From Antedon mediterranea (lineage: Eukaryota > Echinodermata > Crinoidea > Comatulida > Antedonidae): a DNA stretch of 64,000 nt. The notes below the pieces were generated by a model that ran no database searches, was not told where the DNA came from, and worked only from the letters and a program-made list of their open reading frames with translations. The stretch lies in the NCBI RefSeq assembly GCF_964355755.1, contig NC_092673.1:813001-877000 (forward strand). The letters run 5' to 3'. Below are positions 22,201 to 32,849 of this stretch, one piece after another. A program made the position numbers and the translations under genes. Positions within the stretch are counted from its first letter, which is position 1, and each line of letters starts with the position of its first letter.

Positions 22201-24629
22201 GTTATATATATTATTATATTTAAAATAACCGTCTAGGCCTACTTACCGACAAATTAACAGCTCAGCTTTACATATTTATACGATCAGGCCAGGGAAACCC
22301 GCATAACAGTCGAATCGCGTCGATCTCTGGTGGTGTTGTACATACAACGTGCATCGTCCATTGTTAGATCAGATCTCTGCTGTGTGGATGCTCATTAACA
22401 TATCATGCATATGTATGAGTTAGCTCTACCGGCCTAATTTCTGAGCCGATGAGTTCGAAAAAATGGTAAACTTATTTTGATTTTTTTATAAGCGAAATCA
22501 ATATTTTTTTCGGATTTTTTTTCGGTGGAAGTGAATAACTTTATGTTAACTACAAAACGGTCTATTCAAAATTTGATTTTTTTCATCTTTATTTTTCATT
22601 TTTTGGGGGACAATACATCTTTAACCTCATAAAATTATTTGCCTTATCATATACTTTTGTATACTACTATTATGCTTCCGCATATTGACTGTTGTTCACT
22701 TTGGGATTCAAAAGGTATTAGGACATATGCATCCAACCTTTGCAGAATCATATGCTTTGCGAATAAAATTTAACTGGATACCCTTTCATCTATTTTCCTT
22801 TCCACTTTCAATTTTATAAATGTTTCTAGCAAAATTATTTTCAACTTGGCTGTCTTGCTTTCAAAGCAGCAACTGGTTCTGCATCGGATAACCACATTAC
22901 TTGTGGTATGCATACTCGATCTGTAACTGTTTGTCTCAAAACTGCAGTTCTTCAAAATATCTTTTATATACAGAGTCACTACTTCCTTTCTGAATTCTTT
23001 TCATATGCAATATATCTTATTTTAATGTTATTTTTAATATATATATGAGGCCTGGCATCACAAAAGCGGCGCAGAGTCGCAACCCGAACTTTTGAGATAT
23101 TTAGCCTTGAAGTTCAGAATGTGAAAATCGGCCTAACCTATCCATTTTAAAATTTCAATAAAAAACGATACTATAAACACTTATCTTTAACATATCGAAC
23201 TCTTGTTCATAAAAAAATATCACAAGTATGTGTATTTTGCAATTATTTAAGTCGTTTCCATTGAAAATCATTAGGAAATTGTATTTTTGTTCACTCAAAA
23301 ATCAACTTTCTTTACGGCGCTTTTGTAAACAAACCGCTTACCCGAATGACGTCATGTTTGGTACCTATTTGTTCGAAAATATATCAGCTACCATAATTTA
23401 CCACAACCTAAGGGATTTTTTTTAATCTAGGCAATGGAAATTTGTTTTATTAAGGTGTTAGGTTGCTGAAATTTCTAACAAGAATTTGTGAATCCTTGAC
23501 TGTGATTGGCTATAGAGATTAATTACGCTCTCTGATTGGCTGACGCTTTTGTTTACGATGAAACAGGATGTCTTCCATCGTAGTTTCTCGAATGAACGTT
23601 TCAACATTTAATGAATATTTAGGAAGTTAATCGTTATTTTTATCCATATATTTTTTTTAAATAACAAAAAATATAATATTATGTACCACACAATGATATA
23701 TTTTCGACTAGTTTGCAGTTATTGAAAGGAAAATAGCGAGTTTTGACAGAGAGTCTGGTTGCGTTGATCGACGGGCTAGGCCAAGCTAATCGGTGTCGCT
23801 ACTTCATTGTTGATTTTCTCAAAATGAAGATTTCCTGAGTTAGAAAGTATCTCGTATGTTTTCATTAATAACTCTTCATATAATAAACCAATTTTAATAA
23901 ACAACACCTCATTTTAAAGCTTATTAAATGTAGATTACGAATATATAAAAATCTAAAAAATGATTATTTCCGACACTACGCCTATTTTGTGATGCCATGC
24001 CTCATATATATTTTTAATGGTTTGTTTGAGCCAATTTGTATTATTGTTATTTATCCAAAGTCAACATATTAAAACATAGCAGCAAAAATGCTGAATTGAG
24101 TTCTAATTTACATGAGGCAAAAAACCAAATTCAAATTTTACTTTTGTTCAAGTTTGGCATCATATTGTTAAACCCTAAATTAATTTAGGATATTACTTAA
24201 CTAATGCGTTTTAAAAAGATATCTTTTGCTTTATTGAAGGGACTCGCATACCAATAAACCTAAAGAGACGACATCCTGACTCGATGCAAATAACTTCTCA
24301 ACATTCAAGTGAACATTTGCAAATTATTCGCAATGGAAAACAGGTAGTATCACTAGTTCATGATAAACACAACGACATTGAAATTTTGCTTAAAAAGAAT
24401 GGTTGTACATCTGTTAATTTGATTGAAGGTTCTATAATATTTGATGTGGGTTTATACGATCCTAATGCACTAGAGAAACTATATGAACAACATCTTAATG
24501 GAAAGCTTCTTCAAGATCTAGCAGAAATATTATTTGTTGAGAAATACAGGAAGGCGTTTGAAAAAGCATGGGAACTACACATTAATACAGAAAAGTTCAT
24601 CACTGCACTCAAGGTGCTAACAGGAAAAT
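16272..24629 (+). CDS. Tandem death-effector-domain protein with TRADD-N-like domain
   Basis: Two coding exons are supported. Exon 16272-16810 starts after TTTTTCAG, with the ATG at 16279 (MDMDGSEADKKF). Exon 24240-24629 joins it in phase 1. Residues about 10-93 and 95-176 each show the six-helix death-effector pattern: LLNKLDDFGKIKATNVDFLL then LEIANLSG-type text in the first, LLYK/LYKTMENVGPDDMHKV through FASLLNPLARNKLLDI in the second. The second exon (EGSIIFDVGLYDPNALEKLY, then LLQDLAEILFVEKY and FITALKVL) resembles the TRADD N-terminal-like domain found in invertebrate death-fold proteins. Tandem DEDs are typical of caspase-8/10, FLIP and PEA15-type adaptors, but no caspase domain is seen. 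The exon ends AAAT|GTAAAC, phase 1; it may splice to 24872-25464. If that donor is skipped, the frame ends at a TAA near 24676. The 7.4 kb intron holds the 17460-22624 and 23035-24015 elements. Confidence 0.6.
17460..22624. mobile_element. Composite region bounded by inverted TTAAAGATGTATTGTCCCCC
   Basis: TTAAAGATGTATTGTCCCCC at 17460 is inverted at 22605-22624. Just inside, both ends share A/T-rich text including AAGTGAATAACTTTATGT or its complement. ACTCTGCGTCTCGACTG near 20420 is inverted at about 17760. Between lie CTAGGCCTAG-rich stretches and splice-like and TATA-like words (TATAAAAGG near 18000), but no supported protein. Single ends of the same family occur near 48160-48184 and 34120-34140. 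It could be one large non-autonomous transposon or two facing copies around unrelated DNA. Confidence 0.55.
22640..22992 (+). pseudogene. Decayed LINE reverse-transcriptase C-terminal fragment
   Basis: In plus-strand frames the text reads like the end of a non-LTR retrotransposon polymerase: IMLPHIDCCSLWDS, then SNLCRIICFANKI, then a region rich in hydrophobic and Arg/Lys residues. The PHIDYCS-x-W box and the following LQ..R.RII-type helix are usual in CR1/L2-type LINEs. Stops and frameshifts interrupt it. No other part of the element is visible here. Confidence 0.5.
23035..24015. mobile_element. ~980 bp inverted-repeat element (TGAGGCCTGGCATCACAAAA)
   Basis: Left end ATATATATGAGGCCTGGCATCACAAAA (about 23037) and right end TTTTGTGATGCCATGCCTCA followed by TATATAT (to 24012) are inverted with one base difference. 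It is flanked by TA-rich sequence, fitting a TA target. Short frames inside have no recognisable domain, so it looks non-autonomous. It ends only about 225 bases before the DED gene's second exon. Confidence 0.8.
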
Positions 24630-24679
24630 GTAAACAATATATGTTTTTTACTTGTTTAATTGTTCAAAATAATTAAGTA

Positions 24680-24901
24680 TAAAGTATGACTCTCCCAATA
24701 CCAAACTTTCTGAAAAAATTAAAACTTTGTTGTTTCTTCTTTCCTGCATAAGACGTTTTACTTCATTCTCTTTTTGGCTTTTCTCTATTTTCCTATGACT
24801 AGCTTGCGTCTGCAAGGCATCTATAGTGTTAGTAAAAATCTTGTTCTCATCTAACATTTTCTGACTTTTAGCTTGTAGATCCCGAATGTACCTTGTACAA
24901 G
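24680..24901 (-). pseudogene. Inverted fragment of a coiled-coil family member
   Basis: On the minus strand, 24901 down to about 24680 reads CTRYIRDLQAKSQKMLDENK, then IFTNTIDALQTQASHRKI and further charged helix. This resembles the coiled coil of the first nested gene (IQNLLAKNQEVLSENRILTN) and of the 36281 exon (VCQDLRLERQKLSDENDVL). It sits head-to-head with the plus-strand coiled-coil exon, and the junction is the palindrome CTTGTACAAG (24892-24901). It has no stop for more than 100 codons but also no start or anchor of its own, so it is probably a rearranged gene piece. Confidence 0.55.
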
Positions 24902-25464
24902 ATGCAATAGTCACAGGTGAAACAGGAACCACTGAATATGAGCCAGTAGAAGAAACTGTACTTAGTGATACTGACAATGATACTAAAGATGAAGAGAGTT
25001 CTGAAGAAAACCAAGTTTTGAAATTGCAAATTTACGACTTGCAAAAAGAAAACGAATATTTGTCTGGAGAAGTTAAAGTTTTACAATTGCAAATTTCTGA
25101 TTTGCAGAAAGCCCTTCAAGAAGAAATCTCAACAGAGTTGACTAAAAAGAAAAATAAATATAAAAATATCATACAAGAAAATGAAAGTGAAATTAGAGAT
25201 AAGAAACGTGAAATTGATTCATTAAAAACTGAATTAAACAAACAAGCAATTTGGAGTCAATTTAAAGATAATGAAGTTAAAACTCTAAGAGAAGAGATGG
25301 AAGAGCAACAGCAACAATTAAATGAAAAAATATCCAGGTTGACAAAAGAAAATGAAGATTTAAGTTTACTATGTTTTGGTATTTGCATTATAGGCATTTT
25401 GTTAGTTATATATTATATTATTTGTTTTATATTTGACTGTTTTGGTATTCTTTTCTCATACTGA
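24872..25464 (+). CDS. Coiled-coil, C-terminally membrane-anchored protein or terminal exon
   Basis: Open frame with an ATG at 24886 (MYLVQDAIVTGETGTT), acidic linker (SDTDNDTKDEESSEENQ), coiled coil of about 120 residues with the family signature ESEIRDKKREIDSLKTEL, and a strongly hydrophobic end (LLCFGICIIGILLVIYYII) predicting a tail anchor. It is closely related to 27791-28351 but lacks the MSSEN start of that gene: homology begins at the CTTGTACAAG palindrome. A splice acceptor (CTGACTTTTAG) before 24872 would join it in phase 1 to the DED/TRADD-N exon ending 24629, giving a 504-residue DED-DED-TRADD-N-coiled-coil-anchor protein. Alternatively it stands alone from 24886. Confidence 0.6.
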
Positions 25465-26195
25465 CTACACAGATCTTTACAAATTTATAAAACATTGTAT
25501 TCAATTTGTTCATTGTAGAATGATCATTTTAAGTTTACATATTGTGGAAATATCATTTATTGTGCTTAAACAAAATGTTTTTCCCTTCTCTATAATTAGT
25601 TACTATAATTATTACATCTGTTAAATCCCACAATCAATCAATATTAAACAATGTAGTATAAATACACTCATTTACAAAAGCAAAACGCAGTTACAAAGAA
25701 GACTAAGAGAGAAAGAAATAAATATTTGGCATTTATATCATTTTACTATATATAGTGTAAACAGGTTTAGGCTACAATTAGTAAGTATACAGTTAGACCT
25801 ACTATTATAAAATAATAATAATATTAGCATCTTTTATTTTACCATCAAACTTTAATTTAACAATCCAAGTTCAGGTGTGAATTGGAATTTCCAAAGGACA
25901 TCCGTGAAATAGCCTATGAAGGATACAATGTTTTGATGTACATTTCTTGATTTTTTGAAATTATTTAAAACCAAATAAAATAATTTATGTGTAATTGTAA
26001 ACATATTAAATTTATTAAGATCTTGTGACAAAATCCATTTATTTTTTAGGTTTTATCTGTTAAATTGTATTTTTTATGCATTTTGATTTAAAACATAACA
26101 CAATAAAAATCATACAAATAATCTAGGTACACAATTTTAAATGGCTATTTACATTTTTTTTTTTCCAAACAGTGGATACATTTTTTCTTTTATAG
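25465..26195. other. Intergenic, AT-rich; nothing recognised
   Basis: No exon, transposon end or tandem repeat that I can support. It separates two plus-strand coiled-coil family genes. Confidence 0.5.
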
Positions 26196-26273
26196 ATGAA
26201 AAATTTAATTTGAAGAAAAAGTTCATTTTAAAACAAGAAATTTAGAAGAAGAAAACCAAATCAGATAACAACA

Positions 26274-26906
26274 ATGTCAAGTGAAAATTGTTGTACAAGA
26301 TGTAAAGAAAATCAAGAGAAAATTGAAAAGATGTTGGTAGAAAAAGAAAATTTTAAATTGGAAATCGATAATTTGATAAAAAGAAATAATAAGGAAACCA
26401 CAAAAATTGAAGAAGTTTCAAAAGAGTTAACCAAAACAAAAAATAAATTTAACAATATTCTTTCAGAAAAGGAAAGTGAAATTAGAGATAAGAATCGTGA
26501 AATTTTTGATCTAAAATCTGAATCTAGAAAAGATGAAAATTGGATAAAATACTATGAAATGGAAGTTGCAAGACTAAAAAAGGATGTGAAAGCTAAAGAT
26601 AAGGAATGCAGTGATCAACACAAAGATACAAAGAGTATGGGAAATAAAAAAAATGAAGATTCAACACTAAAGGAAAATATAATTTCTGCTATTATTTTTA
26701 TTGTTATTTTTTGTTTATTATGTAAACAAAATGATATTTTGTTATTTTCAATGGATATTAAAAAGCAAAATATTTCTGGAGAAATTTGCAGCTTGCAGAA
26801 AGGTAAAATCTTTGAACTATTTCAAAGTTACTTCCAAAATGTACAGAAAAGAGAAATCAAAGAAACAATTCATCATCCCCAAGATATATACCGAAATAAT
26901 GACTAA
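26274..26906 (+). CDS. Coiled-coil membrane protein, MSSEN family, intronless
   Basis: Single open frame of 210 residues. The start is chosen at the MSSEN motif (ACAATGTCAAGTGAAAA), which is shared almost base for base with 27791 and 40308. It begins MSSENCCTRCKENQEKIEKM, then Lys/Glu-rich coiled coil with the signature ESEIRDKNREIFDLKSE, then a hydrophobic stretch (ENIISAIIFIVIFCLLC, about residues 136-152) and a 55-residue basic tail. The long tail after the anchor differs from the other members, which end at or soon after it. Could be a single-pass membrane protein of ER, mitochondria or plasma membrane. The family is unknown to me. Confidence 0.65.
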   Translation: MSSENCCTRCKENQEKIEKMLVEKENFKLEIDNLIKRNNKETTKIEEVSKELTKTKNKFNNILSEKESEIRDKNREIFDLKSESRKDENWIKYYEMEVARLKKDVKAKDKECSDQHKDTKSMGNKKNEDSTLKENIISAIIFIVIFCLLCKQNDILLFSMDIKKQNISGEICSLQKGKIFELFQSYFQNVQKREIKETIHHPQDIYRNND

Positions 26907-27790
26907 ACAATGCGTAAATAACACTATAGATATAAAGTCATGAACAGGCAGTTAATTTGGGTGTAGACAAATTATGTACAAGAGTCCAGAAGCAGCAATA
27001 ATACAATCAAATATCAAATACTCTAAATAATATAATAGTAAAGGTCTGTGAAAATCATACGCTGTCAATCTCACACGTGCATCAGACATGCAAAAAATGT
27101 CGGAAAAGTAGACCTATCATTTTGCCGATTGCTGCGCGCCACATGGGAGTGTCACTTCGCTGATTACTAGCTGCATTGTGGGAGTACATTGCATAAGTGT
27201 TTGATCCAAAAATTACTGGAGTAATAATATGTACAGTGCTTAGAGGGTTCACAACATTAGGCGATTTATAAATCTAGGATATTATTATTAATTGCAGCTA
27301 ATTAGAGGTGCCATTTATCATGAATTTTATGTGCGAGAGTACCATTTCTGATCAACTAGGGGTGTAATTTAACTACAGGCCCTTTGTTGGTTTATTCCAC
27401 AATTTTTATTTTAATAAAATATTTTATTTTTCTGACTAAACCACTGATCTCTAGGTGTACATGTTCTTAGATTAGAAGTAAAATAGTATCAGGACAGTAT
27501 CCCAGAAAAGAGATAATTTATTTTAAATGGGGATTGTGGGTTTAAAATTACTATTAAAGAAAATAATATAATAGTTTGTTCTTGAACATATGTACAGTAT
27601 ACTGATGTACTATATACATACATTGTCTTTAAATGTACAATGGAAAAAGGTCTCCTTAGTATTAAGATAAATACGGAATTTTTTGCGCTGCCTTTACCGG
27701 TTACCACAAATTTGTCCTGTTTCTGCTCCCAAGAAGGAAGGATAAAATTGTCATCTTTTAAAAACGAGAGACCAAAAACCGATAATAACA

Positions 27791-28351
27791 ATGTCAAGCG
27801 AAAATCTGGTTGTACAAGATGCAATAGTCACAGGTGAAAAAGGAACCACAGTAGAGCCAGTAGAAGAAACCATACTTAGTGATACTGACAATGATACTGA
27901 AGATGAAGAGAGTTCTGAAGAAAACCAAGTTTTGAAATTGCTAATATACGACTTGCAAAAAGAAAACCAATATTTGTCTGGAGATTTCTAACTTGCAGCA
28001 AATCTAGAAGAAATCAAGGAAAGGGAAAACTTATCAACAGAGTTGACTAAAAATAAAAATAAATATAACAATATCATACATGAAAATGAATATGAAATTA
28101 GAGATAAGAAACGTGAAATTGATTCATTAAAAACTGAATTAATCTCAGAAGGAATGAGGACTCGGCAAAAAGAAGATGAAGTTACAAAACTAAGAGAGGA
28201 GCTGGAAGACCTGCGGAAACAAGTACAGGCAAACAGAAAAGAAAATAAAGTATCATGTTCATGTGTATGCTTTTGTTTACTGGGACTTATTATTGTTATT
28301 ATAATGTTTGTGTATAATTTCTGGAATTTTGCAAAATGGTTAGTGTTATAA
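27791..28351 (+). pseudogene. MSSEN-family coiled-coil membrane gene with one in-frame TAA
   Basis: Starts MSSENLVVQDAIVTGEKGTT and has the acidic linker SDTDNDTEDEESSEENQ. After codon 66 there is a TAA at 27989-27991, and the same frame then continues intact for 120 codons to 28351, with the signature YEIRDKKREIDSLKTELI and a hydrophobic end (CVCFCLLGLIIVIIMFVY). Compared with 24886-25464 there is a deletion of about 28 bases near the stop. Without the stop the protein would be 186 residues. It may be a young pseudogene, a polymorphic null allele, an assembly or sequence error, or a gene making a short 66-residue form. AATAAA overlaps the end of the frame. Confidence 0.6.
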
Positions 28352-28485
28352 ATAAAGGTAAATATATTGGCAACCCATTGATTCATAGATGACATGAATT
28401 AACTGCAGATCTGGCATCATTGCACCTTATAAAGTGTTGTAAGCCTTGTAAGTCTATGTGTTCCAAAATATACAGCTAAAACAGT

Positions 28486-28625
28486 GGAGCTGTGCTGTAG
28501 AGCTTGATGTTTAACATGCCTGCCTTCTAATCACTAAGGGTTCAACCTAGTGTCAAATGAGACTTTAGTTTTAAGCATGATACATTATAAACTACATTAG
28601 TTGCTCACTGTTGGATGTGAATTAA
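28486..28625 (+). mobile_element. tRNA-derived SINE, family 1
   Basis: GTAGAGCTTGATGTTTAACATG, TGCCTTCTAATCACTAAGGG, TTCAACC, then TCAAATGAGACTTTAGTTTT and TTGTTGGATGTGAA-like text, in the same order as the copy at 39061-39245. Confidence 0.65.
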
Positions 28626-29599
28626 ATTAAAAAAATAAACAAACAAATTAGACACAATTAGCCTGGGAAATAGACATTTAAACAAGTGGGTTAAAACAGA
28701 GTCAAATTGTTTCTGTGTGTATGAGCATTAAAGAAACGCAATGTACCTTCAGTTTTGCTTTGTTTAATGAGACTGGGTTTTGAAGAAAGCTATAATTCTT
28801 TACTTTATAATTGAGGGATACAGCACAACATGTTGTAGTATTTTAAAACCACAGCATCGAAAACCAGCAAACTACTACTTGATTTGAAAAACAAAATTTG
28901 AGTTAATCTCCTTGAACAAATACTATGTGTGTGTTGCCATAACAATAAACAATAGTTATGAATGCCCTATTACCTATGTTCACAATGATAAACATAAACT
29001 ATGAGCCATACTTATGGATACAGTTCTGATAGTGCATCAACAGGCAATTGGCAGCAATCATTTTGTTTGCATTTATCTATTGTCTGCAATTGGCAAAAAT
29101 GATCAGTTTAAAAATGTGGGTGGGTTAAGTTAATGGACAAAAAAGACATTTTTTACATTTATTTCTCACTTGTTTAATATTTGATACTACTTCTTCCATA
29201 CAAAAATCAACTTTAAAACTTCCAAGATCAATGGATTTAAGTTGAATTGAAGACACTAGTATACAAACTAGTAACTGTTGGGTAAAATACTCCAAATAAT
29301 GAAACACATGGCATACATGACATAATATTTAAAAGTATACATATATACAATGAAATATTAGTACATGCCATCGTGTTGAGAATTCAATAATTTGCCACAT
29401 TGCTATAGTATAATAAAAGAAAAAAAACATTGCTATAGTTGAAAGACTTGTGTTAAACGTTTATATTTTAGTGTGAAGAATGGCAACAAATTACATTGAC
29501 CAATTAACAAAAATTTGTTTGGCTGTTTGGGCCAACCTGTGTTAACATAATAAATAACAACAAATATGGCTGCCACAGTAAAGAGATAACATAAATTTA

Positions 29600-29705
29600 A
29601 AGGAATTCGATCAAAGTCGGCCCTAAAATGCCTCGGCCAAAGTCAAGTTGGTCCCACGTCAACTTGGCCTCACGTCAACTCACTAATCAGTAAACTCGGC
29701 CTCTA
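29600..29705. repeat. Short tandem copies of the GGCCGAGTTGACGTGA unit, inverted
   Basis: CTCGGCCAAAGTCAAGTTGG, CCCACGTCAACTTGGCCTCA and CGTCAACTCA are reverse complements of the 13285-13452 minisatellite unit. About four degenerate copies. Confidence 0.65.
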
Positions 29706-31463
29706 ATAAAGTATGGAACACAAAAAGTACAAACAAAGCAAATTGATAAAATACTATAAAATATTTTTATAGACTTTCAATGATTAATATTTAGAAAATT
29801 CAAATTGCGCATAACACTAAAGTTACTAATATTTATTAAAAATAGAATATACAGTACACTGTATCACAAATTCAACTAATCAACATATAATTTCTTTAAC
29901 AAAAAGAGCTAACATGTAAATTCTTACTTTCAAATAGTTGTTTAAACTTTAAAACATTTGGGTGTTTATAATACTAATAGTATTTTTAACATATTTTATT
30001 TGAAAGCAGGAAAATATGGTATAAATAAAAATAAAGAGTTATTGTATTTATAAGCCTTTTATCGTATATGTACATATGATAATATTTTTGACTTTGTATT
30101 GTTATTTTACTGTTTTAGTTTAGTTTTAATTTTTATGCATGTTGTTAACCTTTTATTTTCTATAAACAGGACCATATTTAAAACAGGTGCTACATCTATA
30201 CCTGATATGGTTTTATCCTGTATAAATTTGTTTTAATCTATTTATATTTTTATCTTTATTGTTCCAAAGGAGTCTTTTGTTAATAGTAAAATAAATTAGT
30301 TGCAAAGTCTGAAGTTCTTATTAATTACCAACTAATTTACTGAACACTGATATGATAAATTGATTATGTAATGTTCCCTTTTTGCATACAAAGAAAAATA
30401 ATGGTGCAAGTACTGAAATTTTAGTTTTCTGGCATTAGTTCTACTCCCTGTACGCTTATCTGTAAACCTCAGATTTTAGATTTATTAACGTGTTTCTTCA
30501 ACCTGTACTAGAAGCATTGCTACAACAATTTTCACATGGTAAAGTACATGAATGGTGATGTGTTAACAATTCATAATCATAACAATACAATCCAAAGCAA
30601 ACCCTTATTTGATAATAACCAAATTCCACCATATTGTCCTGGGTCAGTGTGTATTGTTATTTAAAATACCCTACTACTTAATACATACATTAACTTTGCA
30701 GGGAAACAAAATATACATTCATGAAGAGTTTAGAAGAATTTAGAGTAATTTTCGTAGACTTTTCAAAATAGAAAATAATACATTTTCCAATAAAATTTAT
30801 GATGTTGATTTTTTCTAATAAATTAAAATTGTTTTGCATAATTTTATATATGTTTGGCTGTTCAATGAACTTAAAAATTAACAAGAAACTGGTTTTTCCA
30901 AAATTTTAAGTCAGAAGTGAGTACACGTCATCCTTGTCGAAACATTTACCAGAACAGAAAAACGAAGACAATTTTGTGAAGCTTCATATATCTTTGCTGA
31001 AACCATTATTTAAAAAGGTATGTTGAACAAAAAAGAAACGTTTAGGTACAATACGACTACAAGGCAATTAGGCATAATTATTGTAAAGCTTTTTTGTCTG
31101 AAAAACCTAAAAATCTGCCGTACTAGTGATACAACTTTGACAAGCCAATACAGGGCGTAACATGTTGGCAAACATTACAAACTAATGATAATGATATTAA
31201 ATTGTGTATGAAAGAAATACTGTATAAACCAAATTTATTTTGCAATATAAACTTTAATTAATATAATTTCATACATGCTGAGAGACAGCACACTGACACA
31301 AGATTTTAACATTAAGGGAGCTTAATAGGCATGTTTTCTATGCTCTCTGAGAATCACAAGTCACAAAGTGTTGAAATGAGAGGTCAAAATAAACGATAAA
31401 ATGATTATTCTAATTCAAAGTATGTTTTCAGACAAAGAATCAATTCAATGAGACATCATAATA

Positions 31464-31612
31464 AAGAGGGTCGGAAGAGAGAGAGAGAGAGGGGTGGGAA
31501 GAGAGAGAGAGAGAGGGGTGGGAAGAGAGAGAGAGAGGGGGATGGGAGGGGAGAGAGAGGGGTGGGAAGAGAGAGAGAGGGTGGGAAGAGAGAGGGGTGG
31601 GGGAGAGAGCAA
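31464..31612. repeat. Purine-rich GAGAGAGAGGGGTGGGAA tandem repeat
   Basis: Eight or so copies of an 18-25 base GA/GGGTGGG unit lie directly upstream of the heptad-repeat gene. All-purine mirror-like tracts of this kind can form triplex or G-rich structures. The minus-strand Pro/Leu/Ser frames over it are shadows. Confidence 0.9.
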
Positions 31613-31679
31613 TAACAGAGGTGAGTTTGTAATTTACGCAATTTTGCATTCATCTATTTCTGTTTCTTAGATTTTCCAA

Positions 31680-32627
31680 ATGGAAAAAAACAGGAGAGAA
31701 AAGGAAATAAAAGATATTGAGAAGAAACAAGAATTGGAAGAAAAAGAAAGAGAATTGAAGAAAAAAGAAGAAAAATTAGATAAAAGAGAAAGTGAAATGG
31801 ATAAACGAGAAAATGAAATGACTAAACGAGAAAGTAAAATGACTAAACGAGAAAGTGAAATGGATAAGCGAGAAAGAGAAATGGAGGAAACACAAGACGA
31901 ATTGGAAGACGCAAAGAAAGAATTGGAGGAAAAAGCAGAGGAATTGAAGGAAAAAGAAGAAAAATTAGATAAAAGAGAAAGTGAAATGGATAAACGAGAA
32001 AATGAAATGACTAAACGACAAAGTAAAATGACTAAACGAGAAAGTGAAATGGATAAGCGAGAAAGAGAAATGGAGGAAACACAAGACGAATTGGAAGACG
32101 CAAAGAAAGAATTGGAGGAAAAAGCAGAGGAATTGAAGGAAAAAGAAGAAAAATTAGATAAAAGAGAAAGTGAAATGGATAAACGAGAAAATGAAATGAC
32201 TAAACGACAAAGTAAAATGACTAAACGAGAAAGTGAAATGGATAAGCGAGAAAGAGAAATGGAGGAAACACAAGACGAATTGGAAGACGCAAAGAAAGAA
32301 TTAGAGGAAAAAGCAGAGGAATTGAAGGAAAAAGAAATCGAGTTGGGGGATAACGAAGGATTTGTGGACCATGATTATGATGATGATGACTATCAAAGAG
32401 AAATAACAGAAAGAGAACTGGAGGAAAAAGAAGAAGAACTGGAGGAAAAAGAAGAAGAACTGGAGGAAAAAGAAGAAGAACTGGAGGAAAAAGAAGAACT
32501 GGCAATAAAAGAAGATGAATTGGAGGAAAAAGAAGAACTGGTGAAAAAAGAAGAAAAAGTTGGAGGAAAAAGAAGACGAATTGGAGAACAGAGAAAGAAG
32601 AATTGGAGAACAGAGGAAGAGAAATAG
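31680..32627 (+). CDS. Heptad-repeat, highly charged helical protein
   Basis: Single frame of 315 residues, preceded by an acceptor-like TTTCTTAG ending at 31670; ATG at 31680 (MEKNRREKEIKDIEKKQEL). Residues 30-92, 93-155 and 156-216 are three nearly identical 63-residue units (nine heptads each: EEKLDKR, ESEMDKR, ENEMTKR and so on). Then come an acidic break (DHDYDDDDY) and four ELEEKEE repeats. Glu, Lys, Arg and Met dominate; the pattern suits a long coiled coil or single alpha-helix. From about 32548 the frame leaves the heptad pattern (VGGKRRRIGEQRKKNW) although heptad-like Glu/Leu text continues in the other frames to 32659, suggesting small frameshifts. No membrane segment. It could be structural, or a low-complexity decoy frame made by repeat expansion. 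Confidence 0.55.
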   Translation: MEKNRREKEIKDIEKKQELEEKERELKKKEEKLDKRESEMDKRENEMTKRESKMTKRESEMDKREREMEETQDELEDAKKELEEKAEELKEKEEKLDKRESEMDKRENEMTKRQSKMTKRESEMDKREREMEETQDELEDAKKELEEKAEELKEKEEKLDKRESEMDKRENEMTKRQSKMTKRESEMDKREREMEETQDELEDAKKELEEKAEELKEKEIELGDNEGFVDHDYDDDDYQREITERELEEKEEELEEKEEELEEKEEELEEKEELAIKEDELEEKEELVKKEEKVGGKRRRIGEQRKKNWRTEEEK

Positions 32628-32849
32628 AAGAAAAAGAAATGGCAAAACAGGAAATTGAATAAGATGGAAATAAAATTACCATTTTGCATAACTAGAAATT
32701 TGATTTCCAGTAGTTTGTCACACATTAGGAATATTATTCACTTAACCACAAACATCTTAGTATTTATAGTTTTGTTTTATAGTTGCTGTATAAGCCTAGT
32801 TTTAAGTTGCTGTAGTTTAATTCACTACATTTCATTCCTTTTCTTTATA

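Larger units (their letters stand above)
28352..31440. other. Intergenic; one SINE and a short repeat, no supported gene
   Basis: Contains the SINE at 28486-28625 and the GGCCGAGTTGAC-type repeat at 29600-29705. The remainder is AT-rich with no exon I can defend on either strand. Confidence 0.5.

Noticed and set aside
32221-32725. Long minus-strand frames rich in Leu, Phe, Pro and Ser
   Set aside because: Shadows of the Glu/Lys heptad-repeat gene on the opposite strand.
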